Assembly (NCBI RefSeq): GCF_001542905.1
Contig: NZ_LOAJ01000001.1
Span: 248,001-312,000 of the forward strand
Length of the DNA stretch: 64,000 bases
Source of the DNA: Halorubrum aethiopicum
GTDB lineage: Archaea; Halobacteriota; Halobacteria; Halobacteriales; Haloferacaceae
Direction of reading: 5' to 3'
Of this stretch, positions 48,348 through 57,382 are shown in pieces; within the stretch, counting starts at the first letter, position 1, and every line of letters starts with the position of its first letter. Both the position numbers and the translations under genes were made by a program. The notes below the pieces were generated by a model. The model saw only the letters and a list, made by a program, of their open reading frames with translations. It searched no databases and was not told the DNA's origin.

Positions 48348-51116
48348 CTACGCCGCGTCGGGGTCGAGACCGGTGATCTCGAAGCGTGCCCCGCCGGCCT
48401 CGCTCTCGGTCGCCCGCACCTCCCAGCCGTGCGCGTCGACGATCTCTCCGACGATCGCGAGGCCGAACCCGGTTCCGTCCGCGCGCGTCGAGTAGCCGGA
48501 CTCGAAGACCCGTCCGCGCTCGCCGTCCGGGATCCCGGGCCCGTCGTCGGCGACGTAGAACCCGTCGTCCAGGTCGCCGACCGAGATCGTCACGTCGTCG
48601 CCGCCGTGCTCGACGCCGTTCCGGATCAGGTTCTCGAAGAGCTGTGCGAGCCGGTTCCGGTCGGCCCGAACCGTGCGGTCGACGGCGACGTCGAGCGTCG
48701 CCTCTCCGGTGTCCACGTTCTCCCAGCAGTCCCGGACGAGCGCGCCCAGATCGACCGGCGACGAGTCGGTCACGCCGCCTCCCTCGCGAGCCAACTCCAG
48801 CAGGTCGTCGATCAACGCCCCGATCCGGTCGTGTGCCTTCGCCACCGCGTCGAGGTGCTCGTCGTCACGCTCCGCGCGGGCGAGTTCGAGGTGACCCGAG
48901 GCCACGTTCAACGGGTTCCGGAGGTCGTGAGAGACGATGTTCGCGAACTCCGACAGCTGTTCGTTCTGCCGTTCCAGCTCCCGCTGGTGTGCGATCCGGT
49001 CGAGCGCGGTCGTCGTGTGCGCGGCGACGGTCTCCGCGAGCGAGACGTCCGCGTCGTCGAACGCGTCGGGGGTGGTCGACCCGATGAGGAGCACGCCGTG
49101 ATCGTCGAGCGGGATGATGATCTCGCTCCTGACGGGCGTGTCCGGGTTGAACCGTTCGGGGACCGTCGAGAGGTCGTCGTGGATCACCGGCCGACCCGTC
49201 TCGAACGCCCTTCCGGCGAGTCCCTCCCCGGACGCGAAGGTCGGGGGTTCGCCGACGAGCTCCTCGGTCAGGTCCGTCCACGCGACCGGCACCAGCGTGT
49301 CGTCGTCCTCGTCGTGGAGGTGAATGGCGCTCGCCGGCATGTCGAGGACGTCGTGAACGGTCTCGACGGCGATCTCGGCGGCCCGTTCCGCCGTCTCGGC
49401 CCGCATGACCGACTGTGCGGTCTCGTGGAGCGCGTCGATGACCCGCGTGTACCGCTCCTGCCCGGTGACGTCCGTGATGAACCCCTCGAGGGCCTCCACG
49501 CGGCCGTCCTCGGTACGGATCCCCCGGCCGCGTTCCCACACCCACTTGATCTCCCCCTCCTTGGTGCGGATCCGGTAGGTGATCTCGAACGGCTCGCGGT
49601 CGTCGACCGCGGCCTGTATCGAACGCCAGACCCGCTCTCGGTCGTCGGGATGGATGATCCGCTCGCCGTAGATGTCGGTCCCGTCCTCCAGTTCGGACGA
49701 ACGGTACCCCGTCAGAGCCGTCACTTCACCCCGAACGTCCTCCATCGGCCACCCGGGCTCGTTGACACACCGGTAGACCATTCCCGGCAGGTTGTCGACG
49801 AGCCGTTCGAGCCGTCGTTCGCGTCGCCTGTGCTCCGTGAGGTCCCGGCCGATCCCGATGAGCCCGATCAGATCGCCGTCGAGGTCGGTCAGACGCGACG
49901 CGGTGAACTCGTAGGGAACGCGGTCGCCGTCCGCCGTCAGAAGCGCGGATTCGACGGTCGTCTCCCTGGCGGCGAGCGCCTCGTCGATCGCGTCGTCGAT
50001 CCGCTCCCGTTCGTCCTCGGGGAAGAGGTCGGTCGCCCGCATCCGCCCGATCGCCTCGTCCGTGTGACCGGTGACCGCCGTGAGGTGGTCGTTCCACCGG
50101 CGGAACGTCCCGTCGGCGTCGATGACGTAGAAGACGTCGTTGAGCGAATCGAGGGCCTGCTCGACGAAGTCGCGCTCCTCGCGAAGGCTCGCCCGCACCT
50201 CGAAGGAGTGGAGGACGTGGGCGACGTCGTTGCCGAGTTCGGCGAGGAGGTCGCGCTCGTTCGCGTCGAACGCGTTCGGGCGGTCGGCGTAGACCGCCAG
50301 CACGCCGTACAGGGTGTCCCGGTACTCGAGCGGGAGGGCGGCGACCGCCCGAAACCCGCGTTCGATCGCGTTCGCCTTCCACGGCTCGAACTCGGGGTCC
50401 TCGGCGACGTTCTGTGAGACGGCGACCCGCCGTTCGCGGACCGCCGTGCCGGCGGGCCCCTGCCCGGTGGCGCTCTCGTCCGTGGTGATGGTTATCCCGT
50501 CGAGGTACCCGCGTTCCGTGCCCGCGGACGTTCCCGGTTCGACGCGGTTCGTCTCGGGATCGACCTCGCCGATCCACGCGAACAGGTAGGGGTCGGAGTC
50601 GCTGAGGACCTCACAGACGCGAGCCTCCACCGCCGCCCGCGAGTCCGCGCGCACGATCGCCTGGTTGACGTCGCTGGCGAGCGTGCGGATGCGGTCGAGT
50701 TCGGCGGCCCGCCGGCGGGTCCGGTACTGCTCGACCGCGTTGGCGACGCGGTTCGCGAGGACGGCGTACTGGCTGGTTCCGCGCTCCTTCTGGAGGTAGT
50801 CCGTGACGCCGGCGGCGATCGCCTCGCTCGCGACCTCCTCGCTCCCCTTGCCCGTGTAGAGGAGGAAGGGGAGGTCCGGGTGCTCCTCGCGGACGGCCTC
50901 GAGGAACTCGATGCCGTTCCGGCCGGGCATGTCGTAGTCGGAGACCACGCAGTCGACGTCGCCGGCGGCGAGACGCTCTAACCCCTCGCTCGCGTTCGAC
51001 GCCGTCTCGACGTCGATCCGGTCGTCCTCGCGTTCGAGGAAGGTCGCCGCCATCTCCGCGAGCTCCGGCTCGTCGTCGACGTGGAGGACACGGATCGCGT
51101 CGGAGGATGCGCTCAT
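48348..51116 (-). CDS. Hybrid sensor histidine kinase: REC-GAF-PAS-PAS-GAF-HisKA-HATPase
   Basis: 922 residues from the ATG at 51116. A receiver (IRVLHVDDEPELAEMAATFL, phospho-acceptor in DCVVSDYDMPGRNGIEFLEA, LLYTGKGSEEVASEAIAAGV) is followed by a GAF domain (about 145-310), a PAS (DVFYVIDADGTFRRWNDHLT), a PAS-PAC (GEIKWVWERGRGIRTEDGRV), a second GAF (PASAIHLHDEDDDTLVPVAW), then the HisKA box SEFANIVSHDLRNPLNVASG and the ATPase boxes LIRNGVEHGG, VADDGPGIPDGERGRVFESG and TGFGLAIVGEIVDAHG. No membrane helix, so it is a cytoplasmic sensor of redox, light or small ligands. A TATA-like tatctta (about 51150-51156) lies upstream. No partner response regulator is adjacent. Confidence 0.93.
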   Translation of the reverse strand: MSASSDAIRVLHVDDEPELAEMAATFLEREDDRIDVETASNASEGLERLAAGDVDCVVSDYDMPGRNGIEFLEAVREEHPDLPFLLYTGKGSEEVASEAIAAGVTDYLQKERGTSQYAVLANRVANAVEQYRTRRRAAELDRIRTLASDVNQAIVRADSRAAVEARVCEVLSDSDPYLFAWIGEVDPETNRVEPGTSAGTERGYLDGITITTDESATGQGPAGTAVRERRVAVSQNVAEDPEFEPWKANAIERGFRAVAALPLEYRDTLYGVLAVYADRPNAFDANERDLLAELGNDVAHVLHSFEVRASLREERDFVEQALDSLNDVFYVIDADGTFRRWNDHLTAVTGHTDEAIGRMRATDLFPEDERERIDDAIDEALAARETTVESALLTADGDRVPYEFTASRLTDLDGDLIGLIGIGRDLTEHRRRERRLERLVDNLPGMVYRCVNEPGWPMEDVRGEVTALTGYRSSELEDGTDIYGERIIHPDDRERVWRSIQAAVDDREPFEITYRIRTKEGEIKWVWERGRGIRTEDGRVEALEGFITDVTGQERYTRVIDALHETAQSVMRAETAERAAEIAVETVHDVLDMPASAIHLHDEDDDTLVPVAWTDLTEELVGEPPTFASGEGLAGRAFETGRPVIHDDLSTVPERFNPDTPVRSEIIIPLDDHGVLLIGSTTPDAFDDADVSLAETVAAHTTTALDRIAHQRELERQNEQLSEFANIVSHDLRNPLNVASGHLELARAERDDEHLDAVAKAHDRIGALIDDLLELAREGGGVTDSSPVDLGALVRDCWENVDTGEATLDVAVDRTVRADRNRLAQLFENLIRNGVEHGGDDVTISVGDLDDGFYVADDGPGIPDGERGRVFESGYSTRADGTGFGLAIVGEIVDAHGWEVRATESEAGGARFEITGLDPDAA

Positions 51117-51243
51117 GGGCGGCCCGTCCCCCGGCGGTTGGACGCCGCGATAGATAAGATACGGGGGCGGCTGCCGCTCGGCCGGGAGGGTCCACGATCG
51201 ATGGACAAGACTCTTGAACCGCACGCGCCAGGAACGGACGGAC

Positions 51244-52560
51244 ATGTTGGTAACCGGGACCGTGGTCGCCGACGCCGACACCGTCATCGAGGACGGCGCG
51301 GTCGCGATCGAGGACGGCGCGATCGCCGCGGTCGGCGAGGCGGACGCCCTCCGCGAGACGTACCCCGACCACGAGCGGCGGGCGTTCGACCTCGTCGCGC
51401 CCGGACTGGTCGGCGGGCACGTCCACTCCGTCCAGTCGCTCGGGCGGGGGATCGCCGACGACGACGCCCTCCTCGACTGGCTCTTCGACGCCGTGTTGCC
51501 GATGGAGGCGGCGATGGACGCGGAGGCGACCCGCGCCGCCGCCGAACTCGGCTACCTCGAGTGTCTCGAGTCGGGGACGACGACGGTCGTCGACCACCTC
51601 TCCGTGAACCACGCGGCCGAGGCGTTCGAGGCGGCGATCGAGACGGGGATCCGCGGACGGCTCGGCAAGGTGCTGATGGACAAGGAGTCGCCGGACGGCC
51701 TGCTCGAGGACACCGAGGAGGCGCTCGCGGAGAGCGAGGCGCTGATCGAGGCGTACCACGGCGCGGCCGGCGGCCGGGTGCGCTACGCGGTCACGCCGCG
51801 GTTCGCCGTCACCTGTAGCGAGGCGTGCCTGCGCGGCTGTCGCGACCTCGCGGACCGCCACGACGGGGTGACGATCCACACCCACGCCAGCGAGAACGAA
51901 GAGGAGATACAGGCGGTCGAGGCCGCCACCGGGAGACGGAACGTCCACTGGCTCGACGAGGTCGGGCTCACCGGGCCGGACGTGACGCTCGCCCACTGCG
52001 TCCACACCGACGAGAGCGAACGGGAGCTCCTCGCGGAGACGGACACCGTCGTCACGCACTGCCCCTCCTCGAACATGAAACTCGCCTCGGGGATCGCCCC
52101 GGTCCACGACTACCTCGACCGCGGGATCGCGGTCGCGCTCGGCAACGACGGGCCGCCGTGTAACAACACGCTCGATCCCTTCACGGAGATGCGGCAGGCG
52201 AGCCTCCTCGGGAAGGTGGACGCCCGCGACCCCACCAGACTCCCGGCGGAGGCGGTCCTCCGGATGGCGACGGAGAACGGCGCGCGCGCCGCCGGCTTCG
52301 ATCGGATCGGCCGGCTCGCGCCGGGGTACGCGGCGGACGTGATCGGTCTCACGACCGAGAGGACGCGGGCGACCCCGCTCCACGACCCGCTCTCACACCT
52401 CGTGTACGCCGCCCACGGCGACGACGTGGTCTTCACGATGGTCGACGGCGAGGTCCGGTACGACGGCGGCGAGCACGTCGGGATCGACGCCGCGGCGGTC
52501 CGCGAGCGCGCGACCCGCCAGGCCGAGCGGGTCGTCGAGGCGGCCGGGATCGAGGGCTGA
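51244..52560 (+). CDS. Amidohydrolase/deaminase of the MtaD-TrzF type
   Basis: 438 residues from the ATG at 51244 (MLVTGTVVADADTVIEDGAV). Metal ligands: first HxH in LVAPGLVGGHVHSVQSLGRG, then VTIHTHASENEEEIQAVEAA (His), VTLAHCVHTDESERELLAET (His) and VALGNDGPPCNNTLDPFTEM (Asp). The MRQASLLGKVDARDPTRLPA and GRLAPGYAADVIGL segments are typical of 5'-deoxyadenosine, methylthioadenosine or S-adenosylhomocysteine deaminases and of guanine deaminase relatives. It is cytoplasmic and binds one metal. No neighbour clarifies the substrate; 8-oxo-guanine or aminohydrolase functions are alternatives. Confidence 0.88.
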   Translation: MLVTGTVVADADTVIEDGAVAIEDGAIAAVGEADALRETYPDHERRAFDLVAPGLVGGHVHSVQSLGRGIADDDALLDWLFDAVLPMEAAMDAEATRAAAELGYLECLESGTTTVVDHLSVNHAAEAFEAAIETGIRGRLGKVLMDKESPDGLLEDTEEALAESEALIEAYHGAAGGRVRYAVTPRFAVTCSEACLRGCRDLADRHDGVTIHTHASENEEEIQAVEAATGRRNVHWLDEVGLTGPDVTLAHCVHTDESERELLAETDTVVTHCPSSNMKLASGIAPVHDYLDRGIAVALGNDGPPCNNTLDPFTEMRQASLLGKVDARDPTRLPAEAVLRMATENGARAAGFDRIGRLAPGYAADVIGLTTERTRATPLHDPLSHLVYAAHGDDVVFTMVDGEVRYDGGEHVGIDAAAVRERATRQAERVVEAAGIEG

Positions 52561-52678
52561 CTCGGACGAGCGGGTCGCCGTCCCGCCACGACCCGGACGG
52601 CCGGCTCGCCGGAAGCGACGGAGTCAAAAACCGGATCCCACGAACGTCCGGTATGACACGAAAACGGAGGGGCGTTTC

Positions 52679-53665
52679 GTGAGCATCGGAACCGACGGGA
52701 TCCGGCGGGCGAGCCGGATCGCGAGCAAGTACTTCGTCGTCTGGGTGCTCGTCGCCTCGGCGCTGGCGCTGTACTCGCCGGGGACGTTCACGCCGATCGC
52801 GCCGTACATCACGCCGCTTCTCGGGATCATCATGCTCGGGATGGGGCTCACGCTCGAGCCCGCGGACTTCAGGCGGCTCGTCGAGCGACCGCGCGACGTG
52901 GCGATCGGCGCGGTCGCCCAGTGGATCGTGATGCCGCTGGCGGCGTGGGGGCTCGTCGTCGCGTTCGACCTCCCGGACGCGCTCGCGGTCGGGCTGATCC
53001 TGGTCGGGGCCGCGCCCGGCGGCACCGCCTCGAACGTGATGACCTACCTGGGGAAAGGCGACGTTGCGCTCTCGGTGGCGATCACGACGGTCACCACGCT
53101 GGCCGCGCCGGTCGTCATGCCCGCCTGGGTCGTGTTCATCCTCGGCGAGAGCCTCCAGGTGACGTTCATGGAGATGTTCGTCACCATCGTCCAGATCGTC
53201 TTGATCCCGGTCGTGCTCGGGTTCGCGATCCGCTACGTCCTCGACCGGACGGCCCCGCGCGTCGCCGAGGTCGGTCTCGACGTGTTCCCGGCGGTGAGCG
53301 TCGCGGCCATCGTCGCCATCGTCGCCGCCGTGGTCGGCCTCAACGTCGAGAACATCCTGACCGCCGCGGCGCTGGCGTTCGCGGCCGTCGTGATCCACAA
53401 CGCGGTCGGGCTCGGCTCGGGGTACGGAATCGGGAAGCTGACCGCGATGTCCGAGGACCGCGCCCGCGCCTGCGCGTTCGAGGTCGGCCTCCAGAACAGC
53501 GGGCTCGCGGTCGCGCTCGCCACCTCCTTCTTCAGCCCGGAGGCCGCGCTGATTCCGGCGCTGTTCTCGGTCTGGCACAACGTCTCGGGGCCGGCGCTGG
53601 CGAGCTACTTCTCGGCGAGCCCGCCCGCCGACGCCGCCGGGACGGAGCCGGCGACCGCGGACTGA
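52679..53665 (+). CDS. BASS-family bile acid:sodium symporter-like transporter
   Basis: 328 residues from a GTG at 52679; about ten helices. BASS signatures: IIMLGMGLTLEPADFRRLVE, IVMPLAAWGLVVAFDLPDAL, AVGLILVGAAPGGTASNVMT (conserved GAxPGGTASNxM) and FEVGLQNSGLAVALATSFFS (E-x-x-x-Q-N). Na+-coupled import of an organic anion (bile-acid-like, pantoate or pyruvate) is expected; the natural substrate in haloarchaea is unclear. It follows the amidohydrolase by 118 bases on the same strand. A short hydrophilic tail ends the protein. Confidence 0.92.
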   Translation: MSIGTDGIRRASRIASKYFVVWVLVASALALYSPGTFTPIAPYITPLLGIIMLGMGLTLEPADFRRLVERPRDVAIGAVAQWIVMPLAAWGLVVAFDLPDALAVGLILVGAAPGGTASNVMTYLGKGDVALSVAITTVTTLAAPVVMPAWVVFILGESLQVTFMEMFVTIVQIVLIPVVLGFAIRYVLDRTAPRVAEVGLDVFPAVSVAAIVAIVAAVVGLNVENILTAAALAFAAVVIHNAVGLGSGYGIGKLTAMSEDRARACAFEVGLQNSGLAVALATSFFSPEAALIPALFSVWHNVSGPALASYFSASPPADAAGTEPATAD

Positions 53666-53722
53666 CCGGCCCGCGGCGTCGTCGGCTCCCGGGACGGCCG
53701 GGAGCCGTACCGCGATCGACCG

Positions 53723-54124
53723 CTAGGGAGACGATCTGAGCGAGGTGGGCGGTTCGGTCGACGACCCCGCCCACCGGACCGCGGTCGCGACGTCGTTGAA
53801 CGCCTCGACCGCGATGTCCTCGGTGGCGATCGTTCGCTCGAGGTACTGCCGTTTCGACCGCTCCCCGACGACGGCGAAGCGCTCGACGCCGCGGGCGACG
53901 GCGATCTGCGTTGACTCGCGGAGCGCCCGCCGCCCCGCGTCCGAACACGGCCGACTCGTCCGCACGGCGATCACGATAGCCTCGACGTCGCGATCGACGA
54001 TCAGGCTCCGCCACCGGTCGAGGAGCGCCTCACCGGCCGCGGGACTGATCCCCGTTCCGTGTGGAAACTCGACGACGAGGACGCCCTCGTCGACCCGCAT
54101 CGACCATCGTTCACCCGGTTCCAT
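53723..54124 (-). CDS. STAS-like haloarchaeal protein
   Basis: 133 residues. WSMRVDEGVLVVEFPHGTGI, SPAAGEALLDRWRSLIVDRD, VEAIVIAVRTSRPCSDAGRR, ALRESTQIAVARGVERFAVV and GERSKRQYLERTI form the strand-helix order of a STAS (anti-sigma antagonist) domain, with SD in place of the usual phosphorylated Ser motif. No kinase partner is adjacent. It is preceded by a clear TATA element (54149-54155) 28 bases before the ATG. It is convergent with the BASS transporter gene. Confidence 0.7.
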   Translation of the reverse strand: MEPGERWSMRVDEGVLVVEFPHGTGISPAAGEALLDRWRSLIVDRDVEAIVIAVRTSRPCSDAGRRALRESTQIAVARGVERFAVVGERSKRQYLERTIATEDIAVEAFNDVATAVRWAGSSTEPPTSLRSSP

Positions 54125-54148
54125 GTCACCGGCTATCAGTTCGATCGA

Positions 54149-54155
54149 GATAAAC
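54149..54155 (-). promoter_or_regulatory. TATA element of the STAS-like gene
   Basis: Minus-strand gtttatc 28 bases before the ATG at 54124; a leaderless mRNA is expected. Confidence 0.55.
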
Positions 54156-54353
54156 GCTCGTGTGAATATATCAGAGATGATATCCAGAGAATCGGTGCGA
54201 CCGCGGCGTGATAGACCCGATCCTTCGGAATACGAGCCACGGAGAGCACGAGAGCTCGACGGGAGACGACCGCCGGTTCTCGGTGCGCTGATTCTCGGCT
54301 CTCGAGATCGGCGGTCCGGCGTCGGGCGCGCCGCCCGCTCCGAGAGGTCCCGA

Positions 54354-55163
54354 TCAGTCGCCCCCGTCCTCGGCGGCCGCGGGCGCGTCGCTCCCGGCCG
54401 GAAGGCCCTCGACCGCCGCGACGACGGCCTCGGCGAGCGCCTCGAAGTCGGCCGCGTCGGGGACCACGTCGACGTCCATCCCGAGGTCCGCCGCCGTCTC
54501 GGCGGTCGGCGGGCCGATCGCGCCGACGACCGCGTCGTTCGCGCCGGCCAGCGCCGCCCCCCGGATCCCCCGCTCGTCGGCGGCCGCGAGGAAGTGTTCG
54601 ACCGTGAGCGAGGAGGTGAACGCGAGCGCGTCGAGGTCGCCGGCGGCGGCGAGGTCGGCGGAGTCGCCGGCGTCCGCCGGCCGCGTCAGCCGGTAGAGGA
54701 CCGTCTCGGTGACGGCCGCGCCGGCGTCGCGGAGCCCGTCGAGCAGTACGCTGCTTCCGTGGTCCGAGCGGGCGACCTCGACGCGCTCGCCGTCGACCCG
54801 ACCGCGAAGCGCCGCCACGAGACCCGCGGAGGTGTACTCCTCGGGGACCAGATCGACCGTCCAGCCGGCCTCGCGGGCGGCCGCCGCGGTCGACGGGCCG
54901 ATGGCGACGAGCGTCGCGTCGCCGGGTTCCCAGCCGGCCGCCGCGGCGAGTTCGACGCCCGTCTTGCTCGTGAACACGACGAAGGCGGCGGCGTCGCCCG
55001 GGACCGCGCCCGTCGGCTCGACCGCGAGCATCGGGTCCGGAACGGGGCGGGCCCCGAGCGAGGCGAGGAGGTCGACCGCCTCGTCGATCCGCTCGTCGTC
55101 AGGGCGGAAGACGGCGACGCGTGGGCCGGAATCGTCGCCGGGGCGGTCCGCGTCGTCGCTCAC
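54354..55163 (-). CDS. hemD: Uroporphyrinogen-III synthase
   Basis: Cyclises hydroxymethylbilane to uroporphyrinogen III. 269 residues: RVAVFRPDDERIDEAVDLLA, AVPGDAAAFVVFTSKTGVEL (the TSxxGV motif), LVAIGPSTAAAAREAGWTVD (the iGxxTaxxl motif), VLLDGLRDAGAAVTETVLYR, DALAFTSSLTVEHFLAAADE and AVVGAIGPPTAETAADLGMD. The two Rossmann-like domains are both present. It overlaps cobA by four bases (ATGA) and is the last gene of the hemC-cobA-hemD operon, leading to haem and sirohaem/cobalamin. Confidence 0.93.
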   Translation of the reverse strand: MSDDADRPGDDSGPRVAVFRPDDERIDEAVDLLASLGARPVPDPMLAVEPTGAVPGDAAAFVVFTSKTGVELAAAAGWEPGDATLVAIGPSTAAAAREAGWTVDLVPEEYTSAGLVAALRGRVDGERVEVARSDHGSSVLLDGLRDAGAAVTETVLYRLTRPADAGDSADLAAAGDLDALAFTSSLTVEHFLAAADERGIRGAALAGANDAVVGAIGPPTAETAADLGMDVDVVPDAADFEALAEAVVAAVEGLPAGSDAPAAAEDGGD

Positions 55164-56011
55164 GCGCCGTCACCTCCGGGGTCGGTCGGGTCCGCGTTCC
55201 GCAGGAAGGCGATCACGCGCTCGCGGGTTGCGGCCACCTCGCCGATCACGGTGATCGCGGGCGGCTCGATCCCGGCCTCGTCGCGGGCGTCGACGATCGT
55301 CTCCAGCGTGCCGGTCGCGACGCGCATGTCGGGCCACGTCGCGCGCTCGACGAGCGCGACCGGCGTCTCCGGGTCCATCCCCGCCTCGCGGAGCTCCGCG
55401 ACGTAGGCGGGCAGCTTCCCGACGCCCATCAGGACGACGATCGTTCCCCCGGTGGCCGCGAGCGCGTCCCAGTCGACCGCGGACTCCTCTTTCGTCGGGT
55501 CCTCGTGGCCGGTGACGAACGAGACCGAGGAGGCGTGATCGCGGTGCGTGACGGGGATCCCGGCGACCGCCGGGCCGGCGACCGCGGAGGTGATCCCCGG
55601 GACGACCTCGAAGGGGACGCCCGCCTCGGCGAGGTGTTCGGCCTCCTCGCCGCCGCGCCCGAAGACGAACGGGTCGCCGCCCTTGAGCCGGACGACGCGT
55701 TTCCCCTCGCGGGCCAACTCGACCATGCGGCGGTTCGTGTACTCCTGTGGGGTCCACTCGCCGCCGGCGCGCTTGCCCACGTCCTCGCGTTTCGACTCGG
55801 GGATCTCGCCGAGGATCTCGGGGCCGGGCAGCTTGTCGTGGAGCACGACGTCCGCCTCCTCGATCAGCCGGGCCGCCTTCACGGTCAGGAGGTCCGGGTC
55901 GCCCGGCCCGGAGCCGACGAGGAACACCGTTCCGACCTCGTCGTCGTGGCTGGCGTCGTCGGCGGGACCCCGGTCGCGATCACCCGCCGACCCCGCCGCG
56001 TCCTCACTCAT
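55160..56011 (-). CDS. cobA: Uroporphyrinogen-III C-methyltransferase
   Basis: Methylates uroporphyrinogen III twice with SAM to precorrin-2, the branch to sirohaem, alternative haem and cobalamin. 283 residues. Motifs: GTVFLVGSGPGDPDLLTVKA (GxGPGDxxLLTxKA), ADVVLHDKLPGPEILGEIPE, RVVRLKGGDPFVFGRGGEEA (VRLKGGDPxxFGRGGEE), FEVVPGITSAVAGPAVAGIP and VTHRDHASSVSFVTGHEDPT. All are complete. It overlaps hemC by eight bases and hemD by four. A short acidic N-terminus is added, as usual in halophiles. Confidence 0.96.
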   Translation of the reverse strand: MSEDAAGSAGDRDRGPADDASHDDEVGTVFLVGSGPGDPDLLTVKAARLIEEADVVLHDKLPGPEILGEIPESKREDVGKRAGGEWTPQEYTNRRMVELAREGKRVVRLKGGDPFVFGRGGEEAEHLAEAGVPFEVVPGITSAVAGPAVAGIPVTHRDHASSVSFVTGHEDPTKEESAVDWDALAATGGTIVVLMGVGKLPAYVAELREAGMDPETPVALVERATWPDMRVATGTLETIVDARDEAGIEPPAITVIGEVAATRERVIAFLRNADPTDPGGDGA

Positions 56012-57146
56012 CCGCGTCGACCTCCTCGCGTGCCTCGGCGATCAGCTCCGCCGCGCCGCGGTCGGCGAGGTCGGCGGCGAACGACGCGGCCGCCGCCGCG
56101 TGCGACCGGATCGGGAGGTCGCGGGTGCCCTCGACCTCCTCCGTGCCGTCGGTCGAGAGCACGCGAACGCGGGTGTGGACGTGCTCGCCCTGAACGAGCG
56201 CCGAGACGCCGATCGGGGCGATACAGCCGCCGTTGAGCTCGGCGAGGACCGTCCGCTCGACGGTGGCCGCGACCCGCGTTTGCGGGTGATCGACCGCCGA
56301 CCGCACCGCCTCGGCGACCTCGTCGTCCGCCGCGGTGACGGCGATAGCCCCCTGTCCGGCCGCGGGGACGAACTCCCCGCGGGAGAGCCGGGTCGTCCCG
56401 ACCTCGTCGAGCAGGTTCGACCGGCGGAGCCCCGCCTCGGCCAACACGAGCGCGTCGTACCCGTCGTCCACCTTCCGCTCCATCGCCGAGCGCTCGAGGT
56501 CCGACAGCGAGTCGAACCACTCCTCGACGCTCTCGTCGAACTCCTCGTCGGGGTCGTCGGAGTCGTCCGCGTCGTCAGCCTCGTCCGCCGCGTCGCCGTC
56601 GCCCTCGGCGGTCAACGCGGCCTCCTCGCCGGCGGCGACCAGCCGTCGTTCGTGTTCGGCCTGGAGGCCGGGCGCGAGCAGCTTCTCGAGTCGGGTGTCG
56701 ACGTTGCCCCGGATCGGCTCGACGACGAGGTCCGGGCGCGCCGCCAGGATCTGGGCGGTCCGCCGGAGCGAGCCGGTTCCGACGACGGCCCCGGAGGGGA
56801 GGTCGGCGAGCGCCCTCCCGTCGGGGTGGACGAGCACGTCGCCGGCGGCCGCGCGCTCGGGGACGCCCGCGACGACGAGGTCGTCCATCCCCTCGGTGGG
56901 GACGTCCTTCATGGAGTGGACGGCGAGGTCGGCGTCGCCCGCGAGGACCTCCTCGTCGAGCGCGCGGACGAACGCCCCGGTGCGGCCGAGCCGGTGGATC
57001 AACTCGTCGGGTATCTGGTCGCCGCGGGTCTCGACGCGGCGGATCTCGACCTCGCGCTTCCGGGTCGCGAGCGCGTCGCGGACGGTCTCCGCCTGTCGGA
57101 GGGCCAGCTCCGACCCGCGGGTGGCGAGGGTGAGCGTCTCGGTCAT
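56004..57146 (-). CDS. hemC: Hydroxymethylbilane synthase (porphobilinogen deaminase)
   Basis: Polymerises four porphobilinogens. 380 residues from the ATG at 57146 (MTETLTLATRGSELALRQAE). Signatures: RGDQIPDEL, DLAVHSMKDVPTEGMDDLVV, GTGSLRRTAQILAARPDLVV, EPIRGNVDTRLEKLLAPGLQ, GYDALVLAEAGLRRSNLLDE, and the dipyrromethane-cofactor cysteine in VLAELNGGCIAPIGVSALVQ. Between RGNVDTRLEKL and YDALVLA is an acidic insertion of about 75 residues (for example GDAADEADDADDSDDPDEEF), where most enzymes have a few. First gene of the operon; three tandem repeats and copy F of the dispersed repeat lie upstream. Confidence 0.95.
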   Translation of the reverse strand: MTETLTLATRGSELALRQAETVRDALATRKREVEIRRVETRGDQIPDELIHRLGRTGAFVRALDEEVLAGDADLAVHSMKDVPTEGMDDLVVAGVPERAAAGDVLVHPDGRALADLPSGAVVGTGSLRRTAQILAARPDLVVEPIRGNVDTRLEKLLAPGLQAEHERRLVAAGEEAALTAEGDGDAADEADDADDSDDPDEEFDESVEEWFDSLSDLERSAMERKVDDGYDALVLAEAGLRRSNLLDEVGTTRLSRGEFVPAAGQGAIAVTAADDEVAEAVRSAVDHPQTRVAATVERTVLAELNGGCIAPIGVSALVQGEHVHTRVRVLSTDGTEEVEGTRDLPIRSHAAAAASFAADLADRGAAELIAEAREEVDADE

Positions 57147-57184
57147 GTCCGAATCCAGGCCCCCCGCGTTCAAAAGGGCACCAG

Positions 57185-57261
57185 TTCCCTCCCACCTTTT
57201 TCTCGTCGGGTACCCTCCCACCTTTTTTCGTCGGGTTCCCTCCCACCTTTTTCTCGTCGGG
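57185..57261. repeat. Three tandem 26-base repeats upstream of hemC
   Basis: The unit ttccctcccacctttttctc plus gtcggg occurs at 57185-57210, 57211-57235 (one base shorter) and 57236-57261. Each carries a run of five or six T on the plus strand. They lie 40-115 bases before the hemC ATG, with no spacers, so they are not a CRISPR. They may be promoter-proximal regulatory or slippage-prone repeats. Confidence 0.8.
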
Positions 57262-57382
57262 TTCCCTCGCTCACTCCGTTCGCTTCGGGAACCGCTCCTC
57301 GAAAAACCTGGAGGGAAAAAGCCGACGGCTCGGCGTTCGCCTCGCCGTCGGTGAACCGCTCACTTCGTTCGCGGATGCTCAC
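57262..57382. other. Hairpin-rich stretch between hemC repeats and copy F
   Basis: Contains several short palindromes of the gaacgaagtga type (reverse complement tcacttcgttc at about 57361-57371 in stem CCGC/GCGG, and tcactccgttc at 57271-57281) and a longer stem ccgacggc ... gccgtcgg (about 57322-57352). No gene. Confidence 0.5.

Noticed and set aside
53723-54124. Part of a sigma-regulator (anti-sigma/antagonist) system.
   Set aside because: Archaea lack bacterial sigma factors, and no kinase or phosphatase partner lies nearby; only the STAS-like fold is kept as a call.
57185-57261. Short CRISPR-like array upstream of hemC.
   Set aside because: The 26-base units are contiguous without spacers and no cas gene is present.
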